Notes under the pieces: model-generated
What the model saw: only the letters and a program-made list of their open reading frames with translations
Told to the model about the DNA's origin: nothing
Database searches by the model: none
Made by a program: the position numbers and the translations under genes
Origin: Sphingobacterium litopenaei
Lineage (GTDB): Bacteria; Bacteroidota; Bacteroidia; Sphingobacteriales; Sphingobacteriaceae
Length of the DNA stretch: 64,000 bases
Assembly (NCBI RefSeq): GCF_014692495.1
Contig: NZ_JACOIJ010000007.1
Span: 62,001 to 126,000, forward strand
Direction of reading: 5' to 3'
Part shown: piece after piece, positions 50,754 to 61,326 of the stretch
How positions within the stretch are numbered: position 1 is the stretch's first letter
Layout: each line of letters opens with the position of its first letter

Positions 50754-53204
50754 ATGAAAGTTCTAAAATTTGGCGGAACATCTGTAGGAACAGTAGAAAG
50801 TATCAAATCTGTATTAGAGATTGTAAAGTCTTCTTATGAAAAGGGAGAAAAGCCTTTGGTGGTATTATCAGCAATGTCTGGAGTGACCAACTTATTGACA
50901 AAAATGGCTGAAAATGCTGCTGACCGCAAATCTTTCACCGAAGACATTAAATTGTTAGAGGAAAAGCACTTCGAAGTTGTAAAACAACTTATTGCAATTA
51001 AGTATCAAAATCCAGTTTTCACCAAACTGAAGTTGATGCTTAATGAGTTAGAAGAAATTTTGCAAGGTGTTTATGCGTTGAAGGAGTTAAGCTTGCAAAG
51101 TAAAGATTTGATTATTTCATTTGGTGAGCGCTTCTCCAACTATATGGTTTCTAAAATCATGGAACAATACATTCCCGAAGCTATATACGTAGATGCATCA
51201 CATTATGTGAAAACAGATTCAAATTTTGGAAATGCGCATTTGAATGAAGAATTAACCAATTCGTTGATCAATTCTTTGAATCATTCGCATGCAGATAAAT
51301 TGATGTTTGTGACGGGTTTCATTGGATCAAATGAAGCTGGTCGTGTGACTACCTTAGGCCGTGGAGGTTCGGATTATACTGCTGCAATTTTTGGATCGGT
51401 ATTGAATGCTTCGGTAATCGAGATATGGACCGATGTAAATGGTATGTTGACGGCGGATCCACGGATAGTGAAAAAAGCATTCTCTCTGCCTGTATTATCT
51501 TATACAGAGGCGATGGAATTGTCCTATTTCGGCGCGAAAGTAATCTACCCACCGACGATGATCCCGGCATTTTTGAAACGTATTCCTATTGCGATTCGCA
51601 ATACTTTTGAACCAGAATTTCCAGGTACGATTATTCAGTTCGAATCAGATTGTACACAATATCCAATTAAAGGTATTTCGTCCATCTCTGATATTTCTAT
51701 CATCAATCTTTCAGGTTCTGGAATGATTGGCAAATCAGGATTTTCAGGCCGTTTATTTACTTTATTAGCTCGCGAGCAGATCAATGTGGTGTTAATAACG
51801 CAGTCTTCATCCGAACATAGTATTACGTTTGCAGTAAATCCTAGCGATGCAGAAAGAGCACTGAAGTTGATTTCTTCGGAATTCGAATTGGAATTGGAAG
51901 CCAATAAATTGGTAATGCCAGAAGTAGAAACGAATCTTTCGGTATTGGCAATCGTAGGTGAAAATATGAAACGTACACCTGGTATGTCAGGACGTTTGTT
52001 CGCTGCGTTAGGACGTAATGGTATTAATGTACGCGCAATAGCACAAGGTTCTTCTGAATTCAACATCTCCGTAATTATCTCAAAAGATGATTTGGCTAAA
52101 GCCTTGAATGCAGTTCATGATGCTTTCTTTGCAGAATTGAAAAAAACGCTGCACGTATTTAACTTGGGTACTGGTAATATCGGCTCTACTTTATTTAGAC
52201 AGCTGGCTGAGCAGCATGATTTCTTATCAGAGAAAAATGATTTAGAAATCAAAGTTGTTGGTGTTGCTAATTCCCGTAAAATGTATTTTGATGCCAATGG
52301 AATTGATTTGGATTCTTGGGCTCAAGCATTGGATAGCAAAGGTCAGGTGGCGGATTTGTCTAGCTTTGTTGAGATCATGAAAAACATGAACTTGCCAAAT
52401 GCAGTCTTCATAGATAATACAGCCAGCAAATTACCTGCTACCTATTATGTGGATATTTTCAAATCTAATATTTCTATTGTCACTTGTAATAAAATTGCCA
52501 ATTCGGGTGAATATGCTAACTATAAATTGTTGCGCGACACAGCACGTAAACACGGTGTAGATTTCTTCTACGAAACTAATGTTGGAGCAGGTTTACCAAT
52601 AGTACGTGTATTGAAAGATTTGATGTTGAGTGGTGACAGAATCATAAAAATAGAAGCTATCCTTTCTGGTACGATTTCTTATATCTTTAACAATTTCGTA
52701 GGAGATGCTTCTTTCTATGATGTAGTAAAAAATGCACAAGCTTTAGGCTATACAGAACCAGATCCTCGCGATGATTTGGGAGGTGTAGATTTTATGCGTA
52801 AGATGCTTATCTTAGCTCGTGATGCAGGGCATGTGATTGAAGCTTCTGATGTTGATTTGGGTGCTATCTTACCAGAATCATGTTTGCAGGCCGCTTCAGT
52901 AGATGAATTCTATACGGAATTGTTAAAAGCTGACCAATATTTCAATGACCTAAAAGATAAAGCAGCTTCAGAAAATAAAGTAATTCGTTACATTGGTAAA
53001 TTGGAGGATGGAAAAGTTTCTATCTCTATGCAAATGGTAGATGAGACACATCCATTCTATGCGTTGTCGGGAAGTGATAATATTATCTCATTCACAACAG
53101 AACGCTATAAAGAACGCCCATTAGTAGTAAAAGGTCCTGGAGCTGGTGCGGAAGTAACCGCAGGAGGTGTGTTTGCTGATTTGGTAAACGTAGGAGCAAA
53201 ATAA
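50754..53204 (+). CDS. thrA: Bifunctional aspartate kinase / homoserine dehydrogenase I
   Basis: 816 residues. The N-terminal aspartokinase (KFGGTSVGTVESI, GRGGSDYTAAI, WTDVNGMLTADPR) is followed by two ACT regulatory modules (about residues 310-460) and by homoserine dehydrogenase (LGTGNIGSTLFRQL as NAD(P)-binding loop, CNKIANSG, YETNVGAGLPIV, ILSGTISYIFN). It phosphorylates aspartate and reduces its semialdehyde to homoserine; the ACT modules suggest threonine feedback. First gene of thrABC, behind the attenuator. Confidence 0.96.
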   Translation: MKVLKFGGTSVGTVESIKSVLEIVKSSYEKGEKPLVVLSAMSGVTNLLTKMAENAADRKSFTEDIKLLEEKHFEVVKQLIAIKYQNPVFTKLKLMLNELEEILQGVYALKELSLQSKDLIISFGERFSNYMVSKIMEQYIPEAIYVDASHYVKTDSNFGNAHLNEELTNSLINSLNHSHADKLMFVTGFIGSNEAGRVTTLGRGGSDYTAAIFGSVLNASVIEIWTDVNGMLTADPRIVKKAFSLPVLSYTEAMELSYFGAKVIYPPTMIPAFLKRIPIAIRNTFEPEFPGTIIQFESDCTQYPIKGISSISDISIINLSGSGMIGKSGFSGRLFTLLAREQINVVLITQSSSEHSITFAVNPSDAERALKLISSEFELELEANKLVMPEVETNLSVLAIVGENMKRTPGMSGRLFAALGRNGINVRAIAQGSSEFNISVIISKDDLAKALNAVHDAFFAELKKTLHVFNLGTGNIGSTLFRQLAEQHDFLSEKNDLEIKVVGVANSRKMYFDANGIDLDSWAQALDSKGQVADLSSFVEIMKNMNLPNAVFIDNTASKLPATYYVDIFKSNISIVTCNKIANSGEYANYKLLRDTARKHGVDFFYETNVGAGLPIVRVLKDLMLSGDRIIKIEAILSGTISYIFNNFVGDASFYDVVKNAQALGYTEPDPRDDLGGVDFMRKMLILARDAGHVIEASDVDLGAILPESCLQAASVDEFYTELLKADQYFNDLKDKAASENKVIRYIGKLEDGKVSISMQMVDETHPFYALSGSDNIISFTTERYKERPLVVKGPGAGAEVTAGGVFADLVNVGAK

Positions 53205-53228
53205 GTGGAAAGAACTAAAACAGATAAT

Positions 53229-54227
53229 ATGCCTGTTTATCAACATAATTTAAAGGACAAAAAGATAGATTTTAATACAATCTTAGATAAGGTTCGCGTA
53301 TTTGCACCTGCAACAGTAGCTAATATGATATGCGGCTTCGATATATTAGGGTTTGCGGTTGATGAACCTGGTGACGAAGTTAAAATGTACCGTGTCGCCG
53401 AACCTGGTGTTCGTATTCGTTCCATAGTTGGGGACGGAGGCAGATTGCCGCTTGGTGCTGATCGAAATACGGTAAGCGCTTGCGTGAAAATGCTATTGAA
53501 TGATTTGGGTATTTTGCAGGATATAGGGGTAGAAATTGAATTAATCAAGCATATGCCCATTGGTTCGGGATTAGGTTCGAGTTCAGCGAGTACGGTGGCG
53601 GGTTTGTTTGCAATAAATGCTTTGCTTAACAATCCACTGACTAAGGATGAGTTAATGCCATACTGTGTGGAAGGGGAACGATTGGCTTGTGGGCATGGAC
53701 ATGCTGACAATGTAGCTCCTGCTTTGATGGGAGGTATTACATTAGTTCGTGGCGGTGCGGATTTGGATATTGTAAAAATTCCTGTTCCTAAGGAACTCTA
53801 TGCTGGTATTGTCTTTCCACAAGTAGATGTGCCTACACGTGATGCGCGTCAGTTGATTAAGGAGAAAGTTCTTTTGAAAGATGCGGTAACCCAATGGGGA
53901 AATATTGCCGGTTTGGTAGCTGGTTTATTTCAAGAAGATTATGATTTAATCAGCAGAAGTATGCAGGACGTTATTATTGAACCTTCTCGCGCTATTTTGA
54001 TTCCGGAATTTTATGCAATGAAAGAAATAGCTTTAGCACATGGCGCCTTGAGTTTTGGTATTTCGGGTTCAGGACCATCGGTTGTAGCGGTTTCGAAAGG
54101 GCCAGAAGTAGCGGAATTGGTAACTACGAAAATCCAAGATCATCTTTCTGCAAATGGCATCGAAAGCTTTAAATATGTTTCGGCTGTCAATGTAGAAGGT
54201 CCAAAAGTATTATCCTTTAATGACTAA
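53229..54227 (+). CDS. thrB: Homoserine kinase
   Basis: About 332 residues of the GHMP kinase family: APATVANMICGFDILGFAVD at the start of the core and the ATP-binding loop PIGSGLGSSSASTVAG. It makes O-phosphohomoserine. Upstream of the usual start region there is an extra stretch of about 20 residues; I chose the ATG at 53229, while a GTG immediately after the thrA stop (53205) is possible and would couple translation. The next gene, thrC, starts 6 bases after the stop. Confidence 0.94.
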   Translation: MPVYQHNLKDKKIDFNTILDKVRVFAPATVANMICGFDILGFAVDEPGDEVKMYRVAEPGVRIRSIVGDGGRLPLGADRNTVSACVKMLLNDLGILQDIGVEIELIKHMPIGSGLGSSSASTVAGLFAINALLNNPLTKDELMPYCVEGERLACGHGHADNVAPALMGGITLVRGGADLDIVKIPVPKELYAGIVFPQVDVPTRDARQLIKEKVLLKDAVTQWGNIAGLVAGLFQEDYDLISRSMQDVIIEPSRAILIPEFYAMKEIALAHGALSFGISGSGPSVVAVSKGPEVAELVTTKIQDHLSANGIESFKYVSAVNVEGPKVLSFND

Positions 54228-54233
54228 CAAATT

Positions 54234-55541
54234 ATGAAACTATATAGTACAAATAATAAAGATTTACGTGTATCTTTTCAGGATGCGGTATTCAATTCCT
54301 TGCCTCAGGACAAAGGCTTATATATGCCAGAGGTTATCCCAAATTTAGATCCCTTATTTATCAAAAATATTCAGCAATATTCTTTGCAAGAAATTGCGTT
54401 GACAGTAGCTTCTGCTTTGATTGGCGATGATATACCGAAAGAAGATTTAAAGAAAATCGTCGAAGATGCCATCAATTTTGATGCCCCTGTGAAATTCTTA
54501 GATGCTGAGACTGGAGTTTTGGAATTATTTCACGGACCTTCTTATGCATTCAAAGATTTTGGAGCGCGTTTTATGAGCCGTGTGATGGGTTATTTCTCCA
54601 AACAAGGTGATAAATTGTTGGATGTGTTGGTTGCTACTTCGGGTGATACAGGTGGTGCGGTTGCTTTAGGTTTCTTAGGCGTGGAAGGCACTCGCGTGAC
54701 GATTTTGTATCCCAAAGGAAAGGTCTCTAAAGTACAAGAAGAGCAATTGACAACTAATGGTCAAAATATCCGTGCGTTAGAGGTGGATGGAACTTTTGAT
54801 GACTGTCAAGCTTTGGTAAAGCAAGCTTTTAACGATGCCTCGTTGAATGCTGAATTGCGATTGACTTCAGCTAATTCTATCAATATTGCTCGTTTGATTC
54901 CTCAGACTTTCTATTACTTTTGGGCATATGCACAGTTAAAAGCACAAGGTGTCAACGAAGTTGTGTTTACTGTTCCTAGCGGAAACTTTGGTAATATCGG
55001 GGCTGGTTTATTAGCCTACAAAATGGGCTTGCCTGTAAAACATTTTGTCGCAGGAACGAATGTCAATGATACTGTTCCTCGCTTCTTACAGTCGGGAGCT
55101 TACGAACCAAAACCTTCTGTTCAGACTTTAGCAAATGCAATGGATGTAGGAAATCCAAGCAATTGGGTACGTATTCAAGATTTATTTGATAATGAATTAG
55201 ACAAATTGCGTAGCATTATTTCTTCATTTACATATACAGATGAAGAAACTCAGGTTGCTATGCGTGAATTGTTCGAGAAATACAATTATGTAGCATGCCC
55301 ACACACAGCAATTGCGTATTTAGCAGCTCAAGCATACAAAGCTGAAAATCCAGGAGAATATGCTTCGGTATTTTTATCAACAGCACATCCATGCAAATTC
55401 CCTGATGGCATTGATGCAGATATTTTTGAAAAAGTTACTTATCCAGCAGGAGCTGAAGAATTGGCAGGAAAGCCAAAATTAGCAGATCCTTTAGCAGTTA
55501 GCTACGAAGATTTTAAAGAATATTTATTGAAGAATAAATAA
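54234..55541 (+). CDS. thrC: Threonine synthase
   Basis: 435 residues. It converts O-phosphohomoserine to threonine with pyridoxal phosphate. FHGPSYAFKDFGARFM contains the cofactor Lys; VATSGDTGGAVA, PSGNFGNIGAG and CPHTAIAYLA are standard for the long-form enzyme. Last gene of the operon, closed by a strong terminator. Confidence 0.96.
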   Translation: MKLYSTNNKDLRVSFQDAVFNSLPQDKGLYMPEVIPNLDPLFIKNIQQYSLQEIALTVASALIGDDIPKEDLKKIVEDAINFDAPVKFLDAETGVLELFHGPSYAFKDFGARFMSRVMGYFSKQGDKLLDVLVATSGDTGGAVALGFLGVEGTRVTILYPKGKVSKVQEEQLTTNGQNIRALEVDGTFDDCQALVKQAFNDASLNAELRLTSANSINIARLIPQTFYYFWAYAQLKAQGVNEVVFTVPSGNFGNIGAGLLAYKMGLPVKHFVAGTNVNDTVPRFLQSGAYEPKPSVQTLANAMDVGNPSNWVRIQDLFDNELDKLRSIISSFTYTDEETQVAMRELFEKYNYVACPHTAIAYLAAQAYKAENPGEYASVFLSTAHPCKFPDGIDADIFEKVTYPAGAEELAGKPKLADPLAVSYEDFKEYLLKNK

Positions 55542-55562
55542 AAATTAAAATATTTAATTTAT

Positions 55563-55595
55563 AAACGCCCCTTTTGAAACAAAAGGGGCGTTTTT
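55563..55595 (+). terminator. Strong terminator of thrABC
   Basis: A perfect 14-bp stem (55563-55576 with 55580-55593) with a 3-base loop followed by Ts. It separates the thr operon from the SusC/SusD operon. Confidence 0.85.
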
Positions 55596-55674
55596 ATTAT
55601 AGAGTAAGATTTAATTTATAATATTTTTAATAAAAATACTAGATTAGCAAAGTAAACACTACCAACTTAATCTT

Positions 55675-58600
55675 ATGAAGAGTATTTTTTTTATTAGGAG
55701 TGGGTTTAAGCCCATTCTAGGAGAAGTTCCATTAGGACTTTCAATGTGTGGACTGTTTTTGATGTCTACTTTGAATGTTCATGCTAACCAAACCAATTCA
55801 CCCTTATCAAACTTATCTAAATATCATATTTCTCAACAGCAACTAGTAGTAAAAGGGGTTGTATTAGATGTTCATGGTAATGTAATTGCTGGTGTTTCTA
55901 TTGAAGTAAAAGGTAAAAGTGGCAAGACTTTAACATCTGTACTCGGGGAATTCAGTATAAACGCTGCAATTGGCGACGAACTTATTATCTCACATTTATC
56001 TTATGAGCCTAAAATAATAAAGGTGTCAAACAATACCAATCTTCAAATTATATTACAATCTATAGATAATTTAATTGAAGAAGTGACAATAACGGGGTAT
56101 ACTGATTATTCAAAAGGTAAAAGCCCAAGTGCAGCATCACTCGTTAAGGCTGATGATATTAATCAAGTTCCAATGAGTTCTTTAGATCAGATACTTCAGG
56201 GAAAGGTAGCAGGAATGAGTGTTATTTCAAGTTCAGGACAACCAGGTCAAAGTGCTGCTGTGGTTATTCGTGGAATAGGTTCTATTAGTGGTTCTACGAC
56301 ACCATTATATATTATGGATGGCGTTCCTATTGAGGGAGGTTATTTTCAAACCATTAATCCGCAAGATATAGAATCCGTGAACGTATTAAAGGATGCCTCT
56401 GCAAAAGCCTTATATGGTTCTAGAGGATCAAATGGTGTTATTATTATTACGACCAAAAAAGGTAAGCAAGGTCGTCTAGCGATAAATTATAGCTCTCAAT
56501 ACGGAACATCAAAGCTTACACGTCCTAATTTTGAGATGATGGATGGTCGTGAACGTCTTAGATTCGAAGAAGAGGTTGGATTAGAAACTGGAAAAGATAT
56601 AGGTCCAGGATGGAGATTTTCTTCACGAAATCCATATTATAATACGCAGTCAGCGAGCTGGCAACAAAATGCGGATAGGACATTGGATAGTTTACGCAAT
56701 GTGAATACAGATTGGCGAGATTTATTTTTTCAAAATGCCAATTTCATGGAGCAACAAGTAAACTTAAGTGGTGGAAATGAAAATGTGCAAACCTACAATG
56801 CGTTGAGTTATTGGAAAGAGGAGGGTATTGTCCGTGAAACGGGTATGGATCGTTATACTTTGCGTAGCAATACGAATATGAATTACGGAAAGTTCTCAGC
56901 GGCATTCAACTTGAACTTGGGATATTCTAACTCTAGATTTACGTATAATGAGGGCGGAACAAGCGTTGGAACGCCAATGGCTTCTGTCTATTATGGTCTA
57001 CCTTATGAGTATCCTTATACTGCAGATGGGGCATTTCATGCGACTAATGAAGAAATTACTTTCTTGGATTCGCGGGAAGGAAGTCGAGGATTAGACGTTT
57101 TGTTTGGTACGTCTGATAAAACTCAACAAATTAAAGCCATTATAGGTTTTAACATGGCTTATGCTATTACACCCAGTTTGAAAATAAGTACTCGTGCTGG
57201 TCTTGATTTGAGAAATTCAGCAGATCAGGTATATATCAATCCGTCATCCTATATAGGTAGTCGTCAATCTGGACAGAAAGGAGCTTTCGGAGAAGGATAT
57301 AGACGTAATTTTAATTTTGTATCTACATCTGGGTTGACTTACAAAAAAGAAATCGAAGCTCATGATTTTGAACTTTCGGGATTCTTCGAATATCTTTTTG
57401 ACAACTATAGAGCATTTAGCTACCGCGGTTTTGGACTAGATGATAGACTCCCTGAAACACCAGCTGCTATCACCGTAAGTACAACATTCCTACCAACATT
57501 AAGTGGAAGTCGTAGTGCAAGTGCTTTAATGTCTTACATTGGCGCTGCGCGTTATACCTATGCCAATAAGTATACTTTTACAGGTAGTTACCGCTATGAC
57601 GGAGCTTCGCTTTCATCTGTCCCAGACAAAAATCGCTGGCATGGTTTCTATTCATTGGGAGCAATGTGGGATGTAAAGCGTGAAGAATTCCTTCAATCGT
57701 CAAGCCTCATTTCAGATTTAAGAATCAGAGCAAGTTTCGGGCAAACAGCAAGTCCATTTGGAAGTAGTTTTGCGTACTTGCCTACTTACGGCGTAACTAC
57801 AAGTTATGGTGGTCAGCAAGGTATTCGTCCGAATAATATTGGTAATCCAGACTTCGATTGGGAATATGTGGATGAATTCAATACTGGATTTGATTTGTCA
57901 TTATTCGAAAGTAGAAGAATAAATATTGAATTTGACTGGTACAATCGTATTACAAAAAATATGTTTATCGATCAACCATTATCAGCAACCTCTGGTGCGT
58001 CGTCTGCATTATTGAGTACGGGTAAAATGAGAAATCGTGGTGTTGAATTAAAAATCTCAGCTGACATTATCAAAAAAGAGGAATTCACATGGACTGTAGG
58101 TGTTAATGGTGGATATAATAACAATCAAATCTTACGCGTAACTGATATTACGGACGAATTGCCTGATGGTGATACGCGTATTATAAAAGTCGGATTACCT
58201 TACGGAACGTATTATGCTCCACAATGGGCTGGTGTGAATCCTGAAACTGGAGAAGCGCAGTATTACAATCGAGATGGCTCTATTTTAACAGTATATAATG
58301 AGGAAGAGCAGGCGGTGCCATTAAACGCGAGTCTCTATCCTAAACTTACTGGAGGTATATCTACATCTTTCAATTGGAAAAATTTAACACTTAGTGGTTT
58401 GCTATCATTCGTGTCTGATGTGCAACGATGGAATAATATTGATTTTTACAATGAAAATCAGGCCTATATGACCAGCAATCAGAGCAAACGAATGCTTTAT
58501 GATAGATGGAAGAAGCCAGGAGATATAGCCACACTACAGCGTATAGATATTCCAAGGAATTTTACTTCCAAGGATATTCAGGATGCAGCATTTATGCGTT

Positions 58601-58806
58601 TACGTAATTTGAAATTGAATTACACTATACCAGGGACAGTATTTAGACAAACTGTATTTAGATCAGCAGCCATATTTGCACAAGGAGAGAATTTATTCAC
58701 ATTGACTAATTGGCGCGGTTTGGATCCTGAAAACAATCGTCAATATGGACGTTTTGAATATCCAAATGCACGTAAGTATACGATTGGTATTAATGTTAAC
58801 TTCTAA
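55675..58806 (+). CDS. SusC/RagA-type TonB-dependent outer-membrane transporter
   Basis: 1043 residues with a long signal region (to HANQ). A carboxypeptidase-like regulatory domain (VVKGVVLDVHGNVIAGVSIEVKG, about residues 60-140) is followed by the plug (SLDQILQGKVAGM, VVIRGIGSISG, TTPLYIMDGVPI, SVNVLKDASAKALYGSRGSNG) and a 22-strand-type barrel ending ARKYTIGINVNF. It lacks the N-terminal secretin/TonB short domain seen when such receptors signal to an anti-sigma factor. With SusD it should import an oligomer across the outer membrane. The neighbours indicate a peptide polymer, cyanophycin, not a glycan. No clear promoter was found in the 79 bases between the thrC terminator and the start. 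Confidence 0.92.
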   Translation: MKSIFFIRSGFKPILGEVPLGLSMCGLFLMSTLNVHANQTNSPLSNLSKYHISQQQLVVKGVVLDVHGNVIAGVSIEVKGKSGKTLTSVLGEFSINAAIGDELIISHLSYEPKIIKVSNNTNLQIILQSIDNLIEEVTITGYTDYSKGKSPSAASLVKADDINQVPMSSLDQILQGKVAGMSVISSSGQPGQSAAVVIRGIGSISGSTTPLYIMDGVPIEGGYFQTINPQDIESVNVLKDASAKALYGSRGSNGVIIITTKKGKQGRLAINYSSQYGTSKLTRPNFEMMDGRERLRFEEEVGLETGKDIGPGWRFSSRNPYYNTQSASWQQNADRTLDSLRNVNTDWRDLFFQNANFMEQQVNLSGGNENVQTYNALSYWKEEGIVRETGMDRYTLRSNTNMNYGKFSAAFNLNLGYSNSRFTYNEGGTSVGTPMASVYYGLPYEYPYTADGAFHATNEEITFLDSREGSRGLDVLFGTSDKTQQIKAIIGFNMAYAITPSLKISTRAGLDLRNSADQVYINPSSYIGSRQSGQKGAFGEGYRRNFNFVSTSGLTYKKEIEAHDFELSGFFEYLFDNYRAFSYRGFGLDDRLPETPAAITVSTTFLPTLSGSRSASALMSYIGAARYTYANKYTFTGSYRYDGASLSSVPDKNRWHGFYSLGAMWDVKREEFLQSSSLISDLRIRASFGQTASPFGSSFAYLPTYGVTTSYGGQQGIRPNNIGNPDFDWEYVDEFNTGFDLSLFESRRINIEFDWYNRITKNMFIDQPLSATSGASSALLSTGKMRNRGVELKISADIIKKEEFTWTVGVNGGYNNNQILRVTDITDELPDGDTRIIKVGLPYGTYYAPQWAGVNPETGEAQYYNRDGSILTVYNEEEQAVPLNASLYPKLTGGISTSFNWKNLTLSGLLSFVSDVQRWNNIDFYNENQAYMTSNQSKRMLYDRWKKPGDIATLQRIDIPRNFTSKDIQDAAFMRLRNLKLNYTIPGTVFRQTVFRSAAIFAQGENLFTLTNWRGLDPENNRQYGRFEYPNARKYTIGINVNF

Positions 58807-58835
58807 GCTAGGCACACTCTAATAAAATTAAACGT

Positions 58836-60260
58836 ATGATAAGTATCAGAAAAAATATATGTATTGTTTTATCATTAATTGGACTAGGTCTCCAATCATG
58901 TGATAAATTAGATATGGCGCCAACAGATAGTATTGATCCAAGCAAAGCATTTCGAAATTTGGACGATGTGAATATGGGCGTTTTAGGAGCTTACGCTCCA
59001 CTTTCAACAACTTTGTTGGAAGCAGGTGCAATTGTGTCAGATGAAGTTTTGTTGCCAACAGAAAATACAGTTTCAAATACTGCTTTACACCGTTGGATGT
59101 ATAACTCTAGCTATGGATCTGTAACTTCTGCATGGAATGAATATTATGTTGTAATTGATCGTGTTAACCATGTCCTTGAAGCATTGCCAAATATTACGGT
59201 AACAGGAAATAATCAAATTTTAAAAAATCAATATGAGGCAGAACTTTTGGCTTTGCGGGCATACAGTCATTTTGAACTGTTGAGAGGATATGCTTCTTCG
59301 TATGATGCAGAGGGAATGGGGGTTCCGTATATGAAGGCAAGAGCATTAGGCTATCCAGCTCGACCAACTGTCAAATCCAATTATGAGGATATCAATGCAG
59401 ATCTACAAGCTGCAAAAGATTTAATGCCAACATCTTTTACAGAGAATATACGAATTACTAAAACAGCTATATCTGCAATTCAGGCACGAGTTGCATTATA
59501 TGCAAAGAATTGGCCAGATGCAATTAAGTATGCGTCTGAAGTAATCTCAGCAGAGCCTCTCGCACCTAAAAATGATTTTCCGAAAATTTGGGTAGACAAC
59601 AGTAATTCAGAGGTTGTTTGGAAATTAGCTAGAGTGATCGGAGATTCTCGTCTTGGAGCTGCGTTTTATAGAGAAGCCGGTGGAATAGTTTTATATGCGC
59701 CATCTTCTAAATTAATTAATACCTTCAATAAGACAGATGATATTCGTTACGCTGCATATATTAAGGATGATCCTTCACGTGTTGGTCCTCCTCCAAGTAT
59801 AAAATCACAATATTTGGTGAATAAATATATCGGTGGAAATACCACAAACCCAGGTTTGACAGATGTTAAGATTTTCCGTACAGGAGAAATGGTTCTGATC
59901 AGGGCAGAAGCTGAGGCCGAAAGTAATAGTGCTACAGGATTAACTAATGCTGCAAATGATCTTAATACATTACGTAGAGAGCGTATTCATAACTATGTGA
60001 ATCAGACATTCTCATCGAAGCAGATTTTATTAGAAAATATTTACAACGAAAGATTTAAAGAATTGGCTTTTGAGGGACATCGTTTTTATGATTTAAAACG
60101 CTTAAAGCTTCCGGTGGAGCGATTAACCCAAGATGCGGCAAATACTTCTGGTGCTGTAAAATTAGAACCTACGGCGGCACAATACTGTTTCCCAATTCCA
60201 AATGACGAGATGGCTGTAAACAAAAACATGGTTCAAAATCCAAAATACGGAAAGGATTAA
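58836..60260 (+). CDS. SusD/RagB-type surface lipoprotein
   Basis: 474 residues with a lipobox (LQSC, then DKLDMAPTD). The SusD N-terminal region (SIDPSKAFRNLDDVNMGVLGAYAPL), TPR-like middle (AELLALRAYSHFELLRGYAS) and C-terminal RagB/SusD domain (ENIYNERFKELAFEGHRFYDLKRL) are all clear. It forms the lid on the SusC barrel and binds substrate at the cell surface. It follows SusC by 29 bases, and the cyanophycinase gene starts one base after its stop. Confidence 0.92.
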   Translation: MISIRKNICIVLSLIGLGLQSCDKLDMAPTDSIDPSKAFRNLDDVNMGVLGAYAPLSTTLLEAGAIVSDEVLLPTENTVSNTALHRWMYNSSYGSVTSAWNEYYVVIDRVNHVLEALPNITVTGNNQILKNQYEAELLALRAYSHFELLRGYASSYDAEGMGVPYMKARALGYPARPTVKSNYEDINADLQAAKDLMPTSFTENIRITKTAISAIQARVALYAKNWPDAIKYASEVISAEPLAPKNDFPKIWVDNSNSEVVWKLARVIGDSRLGAAFYREAGGIVLYAPSSKLINTFNKTDDIRYAAYIKDDPSRVGPPPSIKSQYLVNKYIGGNTTNPGLTDVKIFRTGEMVLIRAEAEAESNSATGLTNAANDLNTLRRERIHNYVNQTFSSKQILLENIYNERFKELAFEGHRFYDLKRLKLPVERLTQDAANTSGAVKLEPTAAQYCFPIPNDEMAVNKNMVQNPKYGKD

Positions 60261-60261
60261 C

Positions 60262-61314
60262 ATGATAAAATTAGTAGGGATTATAGCATTGTTGTATGGA
60301 TTTACTAGTTGTGGTAATAAGGAACTACCGAATCCATTTGACCCCAATGCACCCAAACCAACTTCACCATTAGCACGTCCGTCATCGTTAGGTATATTAG
60401 GAGACACTACTGATGTAAAGACAATTACTAAAGGAGGTGTGGTCATCATGGGAGGCGGTACCGATGTTGATGCAGCTTTCAAGTGGATGATCGACCGTAG
60501 TGGAGGTGGTGACGTAGTTATTATCCGTGCAACTGGAACAAATGCATACAACGATTATGTAAATCGTCTAGGTAAAGTGAATTCAGTGGAGACGCTAAAA
60601 ATTGATTCGCGCAAATTGGCCGATGATGATCGTGTTGCTGGTATCATTAGAAATGCGGAGATGCTCTTTATTGCAGGAGGCGATCAGGCTGATTATGTGG
60701 GCTATTGGAAGGGCACAAAAGTTATGCAAGCGATTAATTATCTACTTGCTGATAAAAAAGTACCTGTTGGAGGAACAAGTGCGGGGGCAGCCATTCTGGG
60801 TAATTATTATTTCGGAGCTGATCGCGGAGGAGTAGATTCTGAGGAAGCGCTAAGTAATCCTTATAATACAAAGGTGTCTTTGGGAAAAGATGATTTTCTT
60901 AAAGCACCATTTATGAGTAACATTATTACAGATCAGCATTTCGCACAGCGAAATAGAGAGGGCAGATTGACCGTATTTCTTTCTAGAATATTGAAAGATT
61001 GGGGAAAGGCAGCTAATGCGATTGCGGTAGATGAACGTACCGCAGTATGTATTGATGAAAACGGAGTCGCTGAAGTTTTTGGGTCTAACAATGCTTTTTT
61101 TGTTAAATCAGATATTACGAAACAGCCAGAATCGGTTTTGAGCGGTGTTCCACTAACTTGGGATCATTCCGGAAAAGCATTACAAGTATTTTCTGTTTCA
61201 GGTACAGAAAGCAATAATAAATTTAATATGAATACATTCCAACCTCAAAGTTCATCCTTATATAAAAGTGCTTGGTGGTCCGTGGTTGCGGGTGGTTGGA
61301 AATCGGTTCAATAA
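60262..61314 (+). CDS. Cyanophycinase-like S51 serine peptidase, lipoprotein form
   Basis: 350 residues with a lipobox (FTSC, then GNKELPNP), so probably anchored at the outer membrane. The S51 core has VVIMGGGTD, FIAGGDQADY, the nucleophile Ser173 in VGGTSAGAAILG and the cyanophycinase-type segment NIITDQHFAQRNREGRL with the catalytic His. Cyanophycinases cut the poly-aspartate arginine polymer cyanophycin to beta-Asp-Arg dipeptides. The C-terminus is extended by about 50 residues beyond the usual core. The position right after SusD is where a surface-acting endo-enzyme of a utilization locus is expected. Confidence 0.85.
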   Translation: MIKLVGIIALLYGFTSCGNKELPNPFDPNAPKPTSPLARPSSLGILGDTTDVKTITKGGVVIMGGGTDVDAAFKWMIDRSGGGDVVIIRATGTNAYNDYVNRLGKVNSVETLKIDSRKLADDDRVAGIIRNAEMLFIAGGDQADYVGYWKGTKVMQAINYLLADKKVPVGGTSAGAAILGNYYFGADRGGVDSEEALSNPYNTKVSLGKDDFLKAPFMSNIITDQHFAQRNREGRLTVFLSRILKDWGKAANAIAVDERTAVCIDENGVAEVFGSNNAFFVKSDITKQPESVLSGVPLTWDHSGKALQVFSVSGTESNNKFNMNTFQPQSSSLYKSAWWSVVAGGWKSVQ

Positions 61315-61326
61315 ACGATTATATAT